From contig UQVN01000060.1 of assembly GCA_900544525.1 (NCBI GenBank), forward strand, positions 1 to 15,170: 15,170 nt of DNA. Direction: 5' to 3'. The notes beneath the pieces were generated by a model, which ran no database searches, had not been told where the DNA came from, and was given only the letters and a program-made list of their open reading frames with translations. The position numbers were made by a program, and so were the translations under genes. Every line of letters begins with the position of its first letter. The first letter of the stretch is position 1. This document shows, piece by piece, positions 6,738 to 14,249 of this stretch. Source of the stretch: an uncultured Eubacteriales bacterium. GTDB taxonomy: Bacteria > Bacillota > Clostridia > Lachnospirales > Lachnospiraceae.

Positions 6738-7460
6738 TCAGTCTGGTATCTTTAATTTCATTCCAGGATAGATTAAAGATGGGTTTTTAATAATAGAACG
6801 ATTGGCATTATATATCTTCGTATACTTAGTACCGCTTCCATAGAACTTTTTTGCTAGATTCCATAGACAATCCCCTTCCTGTACAACATACGTCTTTGGC
6901 TTCTTAGTATTTGTTTTTGTAGTGGGCTTTTTGGTTGTTGTTGTCGTTTTCTTGCTCTTACTACTAGAAGAATTACTCTTGCTTTTGCTTACAATCTTAG
7001 GACCATAATTGATATACTCTAAGAGCTTAAAGGAATATTGCTTATCCCCCTCTTCCCCAGCATTTTCTGTACTGTTAAACTCTACAATTAGAACCTGTGT
7101 AGAGATTTCTTCACTAACCCCATTATCATACTGAAAATTAACAGGAACTTTATTCTTTCTAACACTATTAAAAAAAGTTTCATACCGATCCACATTCCAA
7201 AATTTCTTTGATGTTTCAACATAAGAATATGCTTGATAAGGAAGCTCGGTTTCGAAATTGAACTCCCTCACTTCCATACCTGTCGGAATAACAATTTGCC
7301 CTAATCCAAGAATATCATAAGTTTCGGTACTCATTACAGAATTAACCTCAAACGTTTCTGGATTCACCGGAAGACGATATGTCTTATTGTTGTAATCGAA
7401 AGCAATGTAAGCCTCCTTCACTTTGTTGTATTTATTTTTTATATTCGTACTAACCGCCAA
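6738..7460 (-). CDS. xkdP: LysM-domain tail protein (XkdP)
   Basis: A 240-aa homologue of PBSX XkdP, gpX/T4 gp53-like, which sits at the tube-hub junction. The start is TTG 7460, 8 nt after GGGGAGG, giving MAVSTNIKNKYN. Residues 1-155 form the conserved XkdP N-domain (YRLPVNPETFEV, then EFNFETELP). Residues 158-189 are a low-complexity Ser/Lys/Thr linker. Residues 190-239 form a LysM domain (YVVQEGDCLWNLAKKFYG ... NPSLIYPGMKLKIP), which binds peptidoglycan or packs inside the baseplate. Length matches the family. It lies between the tape measure and the hub, as in PBSX. Confidence 0.93.
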   Translation of the reverse strand: MAVSTNIKNKYNKVKEAYIAFDYNNKTYRLPVNPETFEVNSVMSTETYDILGLGQIVIPTGMEVREFNFETELPYQAYSYVETSKKFWNVDRYETFFNSVRKNKVPVNFQYDNGVSEEISTQVLIVEFNSTENAGEEGDKQYSFKLLEYINYGPKIVSKSKSNSSSSKSKKTTTTTKKPTTKTNTKKPKTYVVQEGDCLWNLAKKFYGSGTKYTKIYNANRSIIKNPSLIYPGMKLKIPD

Positions 7461-7463
7461 GAC

Positions 7464-9353
7464 TTACACCTCCCCTGCCATTGCAATTTCCTCTTTTAGT
7501 ATCTTCGTAATACGTTTATACATTTTATCTGTATCCGCTTCTTTTGAGATAGGTCCAGTAAATTTCACATTTATATTCGGAGCTAGAGTTTTATGTTGAA
7601 TCTTGGCCACAAAATCTCTTTCTGCGGAATCACGTAAATACTTAATATCTTCATCGCTCATTTCCACTTTTACGGCTCCATTTTTACCTTTACCTTCTAC
7701 TTTCTGTATTTTAGGAGATTTTGGTACATTTTTACCTACGATGCTACTTAAATCAATTGCGGATTGTGGATTATAAGATAATCCATTAAAAGCATTTTTT
7801 AATTTATTTCCTATACCATCAACAAAGCTTTTTCCGGCATTATATCCTTTTGTTCCTGCCTCTGTTAAATCAATATATTCTTTTTTCTTCCATACTTCTT
7901 CCCATCCCATTTGGTCTTTGGCTAACTTAGAGGCTTGCTCAATACTATTCTTAATCCCCTCAATCTTACCAGTTATATTGATTTCTACCCCCGGTATTGA
8001 ATTGACAAGATTTTCTACTGCACTCGCCATTTTTAAAATATAACCTATCACTGTACTCGCTAAATCGAAGAAAAGTATCTTTATAGAAGCAACTGGATCT
8101 TTAAAGACATTCGCAAAAAAATTTCCTACATCAGCTCCTACGTTATATAGCAGGATAAATTTATTCGCAATCTGAGCCAGCATAATTGTAACAGCCCCTG
8201 TAATTCCACCTACAACATCGATTACCGTAATCCCCAGCTTATTCATGGCGTAGATAATCAGCGCGATTAAACCAATCGCAATAAAAAGTGGCGCGTGCAT
8301 AACAACGAAAGCTGCCGCACTGGCTAAAGCTGGCGGAACTACATTCCATAAATATGCTGCTAACATTGCAACACCCACAATCAATCCGGCATATAAAATG
8401 GCAGAAATAAAATCCCAGTCTGCTGCAATTGACTCTACAAGCCATGTGGCCACAGCTGCAATTACATAGATGGAATTAATAATGAATTGAACAAATTGCT
8501 GGAACCCTTCTGTGTTGATTAGAACACTGATAGCATCAAATACACCACTAAATGCTCTAAGTGATTCATTCTGTACCAATGTCATGTAGTCGCTCCATGT
8601 CTTAGGAATTGTCTTAAATTGCTCATTGATCTCGTCAGCCATAGAAAACATGGAATTTTTGATAATATCCGCTGTAATTGCTCCATCAGAACTGAGCTGT
8701 TTCAGACCTTCTCGTCCTACTCCTGTATATTTAGCGATTGCATCTGCAATCAATGGAGCATTTTCGATAATAGAACGGTACTCATCCCCTTGTAGTCTCC
8801 CCGATGCCATTGCCTGAGACAACTGTAACATGGCACTTTGTTGTTCCATCGTATCTGCTCCACCAAGTTTGAAGGACTTCTGTACAAGTTCTGTAAACCC
8901 AATTAATTCATCATTGCTAGAGAAACTTTTACCAGCTAACATTCCAATTCTTGCTACAGATTCCGACATAGTCCCATAGGAGCCACGCGATCGATTAGCT
9001 GCTGCAAATATCTTGTCATTTAATTCAGTTGGCGTTTGTTTATCATCATTGATCAATTTTAACCTAGCCAAAGTGTTCGAATAGGTATCCATTGTCTGCA
9101 TCCCTTTTACAATACCATTGATGAGAGTTTGCACAATTCGAAGTCCCATGAAAGCCTGAATCATCTTAGTTATTCCAGTTGTAACAGATGAGGCAGTAGT
9201 GCCAGTCCGTCTTATGCTATTATTCAAGTTATCAGCTTGTCTACTAGCTGCACCACCAGCACGAGTATATTGATCGGTTGTTCGAATCATTCTCTCAACA
9301 GTCCTCGTATAGTTATCTTGGAGAACGAACCTCGCTCGTAACGTCCTACTCAT
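7464..9353 (-). CDS. Tail tape measure protein
   Basis: A 629-aa protein that sets tail length and is injected ahead of the DNA. Residues about 80-260 contain the tape_meas_nterm pattern (RSRGSYGTMSESVARIGMLA, AMASGRLQGDEYRSIIENAP, YTGVGREGLKQLSSDGAIT). Residues about 283-405 hold several hydrophobic, probably membrane-inserting segments. The C-terminus (DEDIKYLRDSAERDFVAK ... RITKILKEEI) is the usual end of this family and likely binds the hub. At roughly 0.15 nm per residue, the family rule, the tail would be near 90-100 nm, about half that of PBSX with its much longer XkdO. ATG 9353 lies 2 nt after the stop of the frameshifted chaperone, and its GGAGG site lies inside that frame. Confidence 0.94.
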   Translation of the reverse strand: MSRTLRARFVLQDNYTRTVERMIRTTDQYTRAGGAASRQADNLNNSIRRTGTTASSVTTGITKMIQAFMGLRIVQTLINGIVKGMQTMDTYSNTLARLKLINDDKQTPTELNDKIFAAANRSRGSYGTMSESVARIGMLAGKSFSSNDELIGFTELVQKSFKLGGADTMEQQSAMLQLSQAMASGRLQGDEYRSIIENAPLIADAIAKYTGVGREGLKQLSSDGAITADIIKNSMFSMADEINEQFKTIPKTWSDYMTLVQNESLRAFSGVFDAISVLINTEGFQQFVQFIINSIYVIAAVATWLVESIAADWDFISAILYAGLIVGVAMLAAYLWNVVPPALASAAAFVVMHAPLFIAIGLIALIIYAMNKLGITVIDVVGGITGAVTIMLAQIANKFILLYNVGADVGNFFANVFKDPVASIKILFFDLASTVIGYILKMASAVENLVNSIPGVEINITGKIEGIKNSIEQASKLAKDQMGWEEVWKKKEYIDLTEAGTKGYNAGKSFVDGIGNKLKNAFNGLSYNPQSAIDLSSIVGKNVPKSPKIQKVEGKGKNGAVKVEMSDEDIKYLRDSAERDFVAKIQHKTLAPNINVKFTGPISKEADTDKMYKRITKILKEEIAMAGEV

Positions 9354-9355
9354 TT

Positions 9356-9963
9356 CTACCGCCTCCTTCCTCGTCTACTTCCTGCCCTCTTCATCTTATC
9401 AGATTCTCGTTTCTCTTCCTCTATTCGCAATTGAATAGAAGCATAGACAAAACCTAATTCTCGATTATCCATTTCTGATAATACAGAGGGCAATATCCGC
9501 AATTTCTGCAAGGCAAAATGAGCTAAAACAAACTCACTCTCACCTTGCTTTATGCGTTTTTTACATCATCGATCACATTATTTAAATCCTCTTCTTCCAT
9601 TCCAGATAAAGCCATGATTTCATCAGCTAGCAACCCATATTCTCCGGTGAAAAGCATATTCGCGAGACACGCTTCTCTTCCTAAACCATATTGTTTTTGT
9701 AACTCCGCATTATCAAGTGGGGGATAAACGACAGCAGATGCCACTAACTCAGACATATACGCTGTTTGGTCAAAGTATTCATGCCCCTTTTTATCTTTCT
9801 TTCTATATTTTCGAATCAAAGCATTACTTTCTTTTTGTGAAATTGGTCTAATCACAAATGGAATAGGCTCTCCATTCTCATTCAAGAATCTTTTGGAAAT
9901 AATAACCTCTTTCTTTTCTGGTAACACTGGGTTTAAAAATGCATTTAATTCTGTATTTGCCAT
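9356..9963 (-). CDS. Tail assembly chaperone, long frameshift product (G-T type fusion)
   Basis: A -1 shift at 9562-9556 joins the first 136 residues of the short chaperone to a 66-codon frame (9556-9359) ending at TAG 9358-9356, for about 202 aa. The extension reads RIKQGESEFVLAHFALQKL ... MDNRELGFVYASIQLRIEEEKRESDK and ends with a very basic tail (RAGSRRGRRR). The 'DxREhxhVYASIxLRxEEEKRE' pattern is typical of gpT-type extensions in Gram-positive phages. I checked all 66 codons by hand and found no stop. The frame has no start codon with its own ribosome binding site, which fits expression by frameshift only. The long form would recruit the tape measure to the tube subunits, as known for lambda G/GT. 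Confidence 0.9.
9508..9564 (-). promoter_or_regulatory. Programmed -1 ribosomal frameshift signal
   Basis: The minus strand carries GTA AAA AAC in frame, so the heptamer A-AAA-AAC (9562-9556) fits the X-XXY-YYZ rule exactly. A 7-nt spacer GCATAAA (9555-9549) contains the zero-frame stop. Then GCAAGG (9548-9543) pairs perfectly with CCTTGC (9513-9508), and inside it TGAG (9542-9539) pairs with CTCA (9522-9519), leaving a 5-nt bulge. Heptamer, spacer length and hairpin together are the canonical signal. Confidence 0.9.
9550..9963 (-). CDS. xkdN: Tail assembly chaperone, short product (XkdN-like, G type)
   Basis: A 137-aa protein of the XkdN family of tail chaperones, which keep the tape measure and tube subunits competent for assembly and are absent from the finished virion. 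The N-terminus MANTELNAFLNPVLPEKKEV and the central FVIRPISQKESNALIRKYRK match XkdN-like proteins. The C-terminal GEYGLLADEIMALSGMEEED helps identify the family. It begins with ATG after AGGAGG, 17 nt downstream of the tube gene. It terminates at TAA 9552-9550 in the spacer of the frameshift signal. Confidence 0.92.
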   Translation of the reverse strand: MANTELNAFLNPVLPEKKEVIISKRFLNENGEPIPFVIRPISQKESNALIRKYRKKDKKGHEYFDQTAYMSELVASAVVYPPLDNAELQKQYGLGREACLANMLFTGEYGLLADEIMALSGMEEEDLNNVIDDVKNA

Positions 9964-9979
9964 AATAATTTCCTCCTAA

Positions 9980-10456
9980 TTATCTATAATTTGCTGGTAA
10001 ATCAAAGAAGCTAAGCGCTTCCATATCATCAAAAGTAAAATCTGTATCAAAGGTGATCGGATCTTCTGATTGATCATCTAACTTAGCAATTAATAGTTTG
10101 CTAAGAATTACATTAGATAGTACCACTTCTTGTTTTCCAATCGTAGACTGCGAATCCTCGTTCTTAACTTGTAGCTTGATACCACCATAGTTACCGTTTT
10201 TGATATACTCTTGTGCCATTTTAAGCGTGTCTGAATTCATGAAATATAATGTCATACTTCCTGTTCCAGTAGCTCCAATTACTTTATGTTGTGTCATCCG
10301 ATGCCCCATCATTCGGCGTTCTTGTACAATCATTTCTAAATAGGCTTCAAAAGTTGAGACATCAAAGAGCTCTCGATTCACGCCGTTAATGGTAATATAA
10401 CCTTTCCCCTCTGTACCCGATATAGTATCAGAAAGCTGTGTATAATTGTCTCCCAT
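9980..10456 (-). CDS. xkdM: Tail tube protein (XkdM)
   Basis: A 158-aa homologue of the XkdM tube protein (DUF2001), which stacks in hexameric rings to form the inner tail tube. Family signatures are visible: SDTISGTEGKGYITINGVNRELFDV (residues 8-32, quoted in part: GTEGKGYITINGVNREL), then MMGHRMTQHKVIGATGTGSM and LYFMNSDTLKMAQEYIKNG. The end (DFTFDDMEALSFFDLPANY) matches too. It follows the sheath, as in PBSX, with a gap of 18 nt holding AAAGGAG. Confidence 0.95.
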   Translation of the reverse strand: MGDNYTQLSDTISGTEGKGYITINGVNRELFDVSTFEAYLEMIVQERRMMGHRMTQHKVIGATGTGSMTLYFMNSDTLKMAQEYIKNGNYGGIKLQVKNEDSQSTIGKQEVVLSNVILSKLLIAKLDDQSEDPITFDTDFTFDDMEALSFFDLPANYR

Positions 10457-10474
10457 CTCCGATATTCTCCTTTC

Positions 10475-11515
10475 TTACATATTTACAGTAATATATATCT
10501 TTTCAATCGAATCGACAGGCTGAATCGCCACATTAATTACAACCGCATCGCCTTCTGGTCCTTCTGTTACAGTCACATCATCTGCAACAAAATTCTTAAT
10601 AGCTCTCAGCTTTTGAAGTGTATTAAAATATTCAATTAATGCTGCTCTTAATAAAGAACGTCCATCTTCATTGTTGTCATTTTTTCCAAGATAGGTACTC
10701 TCAAAAATAATTCGAATATCATTTTTAATATTGAAGGTTGTTCTAATAATACGGTTTTTGCGATATTTGTTAGATTTCTTTGGTGTAAAGGAAGTCAAAG
10801 AATTAATATCATAGACAACTGTTACATTTTGGCTAGTATCAACTTTGAAGATAAACTTTCCTTCACTGGATGCCTTTTTCATTTCTGTTTTCGTCATACG
10901 TGGCTTAACATCAATCGCACCTACATATTTCATATTGGTATTTGATGTACTAATACTTGCTCCTGCTGTCGCCCCAGCTACCCATGCTGTCGTTTCTGCA
11001 ATCGTCAATTCGCCATCCTCTAACACAACAGCGTTTGCCACATTAATAACATACTCGCTGTCTGCCTTACAATTGGCCAACACAGCATTCACGCCAACTC
11101 CTTCCTCTTCGTTCATAGATTTTATCCACGATACAATTGTATTCTTAATTTCTGTTCCATCCTCTGCATCATACGGATAGCACAACGTATCAAATACTTC
11201 TGTTCTAAATTTAGTAAGTGCTGCGTCTACATCATCAGATGCATGTTTTGTATTCCCAAGGTTATACACCTTTACCGTTTTGGCCAACTTTAATGCCTCA
11301 GTTACTAATTTTTTATCAGCACTTGTGACTCCTTCTGGATAATCATTCTCTAGGGCTGTTACTGTATATACTTCACCTTTCGTTCCAACACTCATTTCTT
11401 GCATCAAAAAAACCGTTCCTCTATCACTCACTTGGATAGATAACGGTTCATTCGTTTGGAAATTCAGATAGACACCTGGCAATTCTTCATTCATACTTTC
11501 AAATGTTCCGCCCAT
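10475..11515 (-). CDS. xkdK: Contractile tail sheath protein (XkdK)
   Basis: A 346-aa sheath subunit that contracts to drive the tube through the envelope. The N-terminus has the usual PGVYLNFQTNEPLSIQVSDRG form, with the SDRGTVFLMQEMSVG segment that follows in XkdK-type sheaths. In the middle lies a subdomain with TTAWVAGATAGASIS. The C-terminus (LRAIKNFVADDVTVTEGPEG, then PVDSIEKIYITVNM) is the conserved domain that forms the extended-arm mesh between subunits. Length is slightly below that of XkdK (466 aa), so outer surface domains are reduced. ATG 11515 follows AAAGGAGG and lies 1 nt after the previous stop. Its presence makes this a myovirus-type tail. Confidence 0.95.
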   Translation of the reverse strand: MGGTFESMNEELPGVYLNFQTNEPLSIQVSDRGTVFLMQEMSVGTKGEVYTVTALENDYPEGVTSADKKLVTEALKLAKTVKVYNLGNTKHASDDVDAALTKFRTEVFDTLCYPYDAEDGTEIKNTIVSWIKSMNEEEGVGVNAVLANCKADSEYVINVANAVVLEDGELTIAETTAWVAGATAGASISTSNTNMKYVGAIDVKPRMTKTEMKKASSEGKFIFKVDTSQNVTVVYDINSLTSFTPKKSNKYRKNRIIRTTFNIKNDIRIIFESTYLGKNDNNEDGRSLLRAALIEYFNTLQKLRAIKNFVADDVTVTEGPEGDAVVINVAIQPVDSIEKIYITVNM

Positions 11516-11516
11516 G

Positions 11517-11924
11517 CTATACCTCCTTTATATTTATTTCTGCTCGTCTCATTAGTTCTACATCCTCAACTTTTAATTCTCGCACTGGCACATCAAAAGT
11601 TATCTTTGATGTTTCCTCATCATATTCCCCCTGCCGATCCATTGTACGAAAAGTTTTCAAATTTCTTACCGCTTTTAGCATCTTTTCCATCGCATCTGCA
11701 GATTCCATACGCCCCTTCTCTGACTTCGGAATGTATGTCACTGAAAAAGATACTTTCGTGAATTCTTTTCCTCCAATTAAGCGATTATACTCACTTGTAA
11801 TAGGAAAGATGAATACTGCTGGCACTTTTAGTCCACTTTCTACATCTTCTTTATAAAATGTGGCATCTGGAAGAACAGCCTTTATGGCTATTGCAATTTC
11901 ATTCATAATTTCTTCAACAATCAT
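11517..11924 (-). CDS. Tail terminator-like protein (DUF6838 / XkdJ-position)
   Basis: A 135-aa protein encoded directly ahead of the sheath. The text KAVLPDATFYKEDVESGLKV, VPAVFIFPITSEYN and FSVTYIPKSEKGRMESAD fits the DUF6838 family, which in such phages is considered the tail terminator capping the tube and sheath before head joining. The role is from family and position; no catalytic residues apply. ATG 11924 overlaps the end of the upstream gene by 11 nt, behind GAGAG. Similar to other closure proteins in length. Confidence 0.8.
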   Translation of the reverse strand: MIVEEIMNEIAIAIKAVLPDATFYKEDVESGLKVPAVFIFPITSEYNRLIGGKEFTKVSFSVTYIPKSEKGRMESADAMEKMLKAVRNLKTFRTMDRQGEYDEETSKITFDVPVRELKVEDVELMRRAEINIKEV

Positions 11925-12405
11925 GTTCTCTCTTTATCCTATCTATCTCTTCATTAAAAGCCTTTACTAACTCCTTATCTATGTACTTAACCGTTTTTTC
12001 TAACATATACTGCCCTTTTACAAAACCTTTTACTGGTCCGCCTTTCTTATTTCGAATAACATGTCCATCATTCACATAAGCAGCATATTCAACATTATTC
12101 ACTAAGAATTTTTGGACGCCACCACCCTTTTTCTTGATCGCTGGTGTCGCTCTCCATCCTTTTCTCATTGTTCCACCAACGCGAGTTACACTTGTATTAA
12201 AAACAACGTGTATTCCACTTCTTGTATAGAACTCCACTGGATTTTTATGTTCTCCTACATTAGTCAACTCTTTTACTTTTTTCACTCCTAAATTAACAGC
12301 TTTATTTAAGCAACGTTTATCCACTTCTTCAATATCGCCCATTAAAATTCTTAACTCATCCCGAAATCTCCTTATTGATTCACGATTATAAGCATAGTTA
12401 CTCAA
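11914..12405 (-). CDS. HK97 gp10-like head-tail completion protein
   Basis: A 163-aa protein of the HK97-gp10-like group, which completes the connector between head and tail. It shows a basic N-terminal helix (RESIRRFRDELRILMG), a central GGTMRKGWRATPAIKKKGGG loop and NNVEYAAYVNDGHVIRNKKG with the characteristic 'YAxYVNDGH' motif of this family. The C-terminus (YIDKELVKAFNEEIDRIKRE) is a long helix. The start is probably TTG 12405, which overlaps the preceding stop as TTGA and implies coupling. There is no good ATG near the N-terminus. Confidence 0.85.
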   Translation of the reverse strand: MSNYAYNRESIRRFRDELRILMGDIEEVDKRCLNKAVNLGVKKVKELTNVGEHKNPVEFYTRSGIHVVFNTSVTRVGGTMRKGWRATPAIKKKGGGVQKFLVNNVEYAAYVNDGHVIRNKKGGPVKGFVKGQYMLEKTVKYIDKELVKAFNEEIDRIKREHDC

Positions 12406-12740
12406 AGTTTATCACTTCTTTCCACTTTAAATTGCTGCTGAAAAAGATAAGGGAAGCCTTCTCCAATAACCAATTTGACTTTTTTACCAGTTTGAACATG
12501 AGTAACTTCCGCAGTATCTCCTTCTTTTATATCAACATCCAAACCACAAAAGAGCATATGAGATTGATTCTGCAATATTGGAGCTGGATTATCTGCTATT
12601 ACTTGACTTCCTTTAGAATAACGACAGGGTATATCTGTGGCAACCAATTCTAGTGTGCTATCCTCGAATAGTCCATCTCCTGCACTCTTTTCTCGATAAA
12701 TATCCATTTTGTATGTATAAAGTATTTCATAAGGATTCAT
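12402..12740 (-). CDS. Head closure / head-tail joining protein
   Basis: A 112-aa small protein in the position of a head completion (stopper) protein of the SPP1 gp16 kind. The fold would be a beta barrel: YTYKMDIYREKSAGDG, then TDIPCRYSKGSQVIADN, DVDIKEGDTAEVTHVQTGKK and LVIGEGFPYLFQQQFKVE. The 'DIKEGDxxxV' stretch is typical of such closure proteins, which describe a plug after DNA packaging. ATG 12740 sits 5 nt after the upstream stop behind CAGGAG. The assignment rests on pattern and gene order, not on a strong motif. Confidence 0.75.
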   Translation of the reverse strand: MNPYEILYTYKMDIYREKSAGDGLFEDSTLELVATDIPCRYSKGSQVIADNPAPILQNQSHMLFCGLDVDIKEGDTAEVTHVQTGKKVKLVIGEGFPYLFQQQFKVERSDKL

Positions 12741-12745
12741 TTATA

Positions 12746-13087
12746 TCACACTCCTGTTGATAGCTTTCTAAATTGTCTCAAATAGGCTTTATCCTTATCA
12801 GATAATCCGCAAATCGTTTCTTTGTTTATAGAATCATCAAAGTTGATAGAGCCATCTCCATCTTTTATCGATTTTACCCCTAAAGGAAAAGCGTATGCTG
12901 GCGATTGTTCAAATTCAATAATTGCTTCTACTTTCTTGCGAATAAAAGGCTCAATATTCTCAGATAAATCAAGAATATGACAAAAATTCATCACATCGAT
13001 GACGACATCAGAGATAACTAAATCTCGTGAATCGTCATCAATTTCTAGATTCTTTTTTACTTTTCCAATCATCTCTTCTGCCGTCAT
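12746..13087 (-). CDS. Head-tail connector protein (gp6-like)
   Basis: A 113-aa mostly helical protein. MTAEEMIGKVKKNLEIDDDS followed by SDVVIDVMNFCHILDLS, then the basic/acidic helix PFIRKKVEAIIEFEQSPAY, fit the DNA-packaging adaptor type (gp6-like / Phage_connect_1), a ring added below the portal. It ends with GLSDKDKAYLRQFRKL, as such adaptors often do. ATG 13087 lies behind AGGAG, 13 nt after the head-fibre gene stop. Order (capsid, fibre, adaptor, closure, completion, terminator) matches known head modules. Confidence 0.85.
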   Translation of the reverse strand: MTAEEMIGKVKKNLEIDDDSRDLVISDVVIDVMNFCHILDLSENIEPFIRKKVEAIIEFEQSPAYAFPLGVKSIKDGDGSINFDDSINKETICGLSDKDKAYLRQFRKLSTGV

Positions 13088-13100
13088 ATGTCATTCTCCT

Positions 13101-13292
13101 CTAAGATGATGCAATGATTCCAGCGTTCCGTAAAGAAGTAAGTAGAGCATTAAACTCTTCTTTCGTTGGTGCCTCTCCTGTTGCATCTGGTACATGTACC
13201 CCCTGTTTTACTGTCGACTTATCATTCATTATTTTTTCAAACAGCTCTCTTTGTTTTGGTGGAATTCCACTTAAATCAAATTCAAATTCCAT
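13101..13292 (-). CDS. Small head-fibre-like protein
   Basis: A 63-aa protein. Its C-terminal half, VKQGVHVPDATGEAPTKE followed by FNALLTSLRNAGIIASS, matches the pattern I know from the short N-terminal anchor of phage head fibre proteins (phi29-like Phage_fiber_2). In those, 'hxDATxEAxTxxEFNALLxxLRxAGhh' binds the capsid. Only the anchor is present here, with no long fibre domain, so the protein may be a decoration or a minimal capsid-bound peptide. It follows the capsid gene by 10 nt, with GGAGGG before ATG 13292, and may be made in high amounts. Confidence 0.75.
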   Translation of the reverse strand: MEFEFDLSGIPPKQRELFEKIMNDKSTVKQGVHVPDATGEAPTKEEFNALLTSLRNAGIIASS

Positions 13293-13302
13293 GTAATCCC
13301 TC

Positions 13303-14247
13303 CTATGCTTTTAAATTATTAATCAAACCATGTAAAAAGTCTGGACCATGATCAAGACCAAACTGTCCGAAGATTTGCCCTTCGGTTGCTGCACCTTTCT
13401 TCGATAACTCTTCATAGAAGAAATTGCCCTTTCCTGGAACTGGTTGGAAAACAGGAGCTAATACAGACATTTCGACCGCTAATACAGAATCTTGTGGCAT
13501 AAAACGATCTAACATTACACCAACGTTTCCAAAGTCTGTTTCAATCTGTTTGATATTCGTTCCACCTACGTTTCGATCAGTTGGTGCATAAGAATAAATA
13601 TCTGTAATAATCTGTTTTTGTGTACTTCCTAATACAAGAACCATATTATTGAATGTGGCACCAGCATCATACATTGCCTTAAATAACTGCTGCATAAGTG
13701 CCTTATTCAATTGTTTAGAAGCTCCATCTACTTTTGTTTTATTCTTACAAAGTTCAATTAAACCTCTTGTTTTTCCTGCTGTATTTGCGTCAGTCGCTTT
13801 TTGATAAACTCCATTGATGATTGTGTACTCGATGTCTCGTGCAATTTTTTCTAACGCTTTAGCAATTTGCCAATCTAACTCTGTGGTTTTAATATTATTT
13901 TGTTGCCCTGCTGTATTCAAGCCACTTAAACGCCCTCTGTTGGATTCTTTCATGTAAGACACCGATACTGTTTCGTAAAATACCTGTGTTTGATTGATTG
14001 TCTGTGTTCTTACAATTTCTTGTGCCTGTGGAGCTGTAAGAGATGCTGTTTCTGTAATTTCTGGTTGTTTTGCTTCCGGAAAAGCATATTCTGAACCTAC
14101 TGGAAATTCAAAGTTTTCTGTTTGTTTCCCCCCAGTAAGTCCACCAATCATCGATAAAATTGGCGTATTAATTGAATCCGCTGTAAATAAATCCCCTGCA
14201 TAGTTTGGGAGATTCCATGTTGTTCCCATTCCTGTTACATTCGCCAT
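13303..14247 (-). CDS. Major capsid protein (SU10 / DUF5309 type)
   Basis: A 314-aa HK97-fold capsid protein, the main shell subunit. MANVTGMGTTWNLPNYAGDL and FTADSINTPILSMIGGLTGG are the N-terminal signature of the SU10-like (DUF5309) family. FEFPVGSEYAFPEAKQPEIT, then TQVFYETVSVSYMKESNRGR, lie in the E-loop and spine region. The middle has NMVLVLGSTQKQIITDIYSY and the end has MSVLAPVFQPVPGKGNFFYE, both usual. No propeptide or protease gene is visible, and the separate scaffold fits that. ATG 14247 is 2 nt after the scaffold stop with GAGG about 8 nt upstream. Confidence 0.94.
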   Translation of the reverse strand: MANVTGMGTTWNLPNYAGDLFTADSINTPILSMIGGLTGGKQTENFEFPVGSEYAFPEAKQPEITETASLTAPQAQEIVRTQTINQTQVFYETVSVSYMKESNRGRLSGLNTAGQQNNIKTTELDWQIAKALEKIARDIEYTIINGVYQKATDANTAGKTRGLIELCKNKTKVDGASKQLNKALMQQLFKAMYDAGATFNNMVLVLGSTQKQIITDIYSYAPTDRNVGGTNIKQIETDFGNVGVMLDRFMPQDSVLAVEMSVLAPVFQPVPGKGNFFYEELSKKGAATEGQIFGQFGLDHGPDFLHGLINNLKA

Positions 14248-14249
14248 AA

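Noticed and set aside
10845..11856. Plus-strand open frames of about 100-117 codons opposite sheath and terminator genes
   Set aside because: They lie opposite well-recognised phage genes, lack ribosome binding sites and have low-complexity Ser/Leu/Phe composition typical of antisense shadows.
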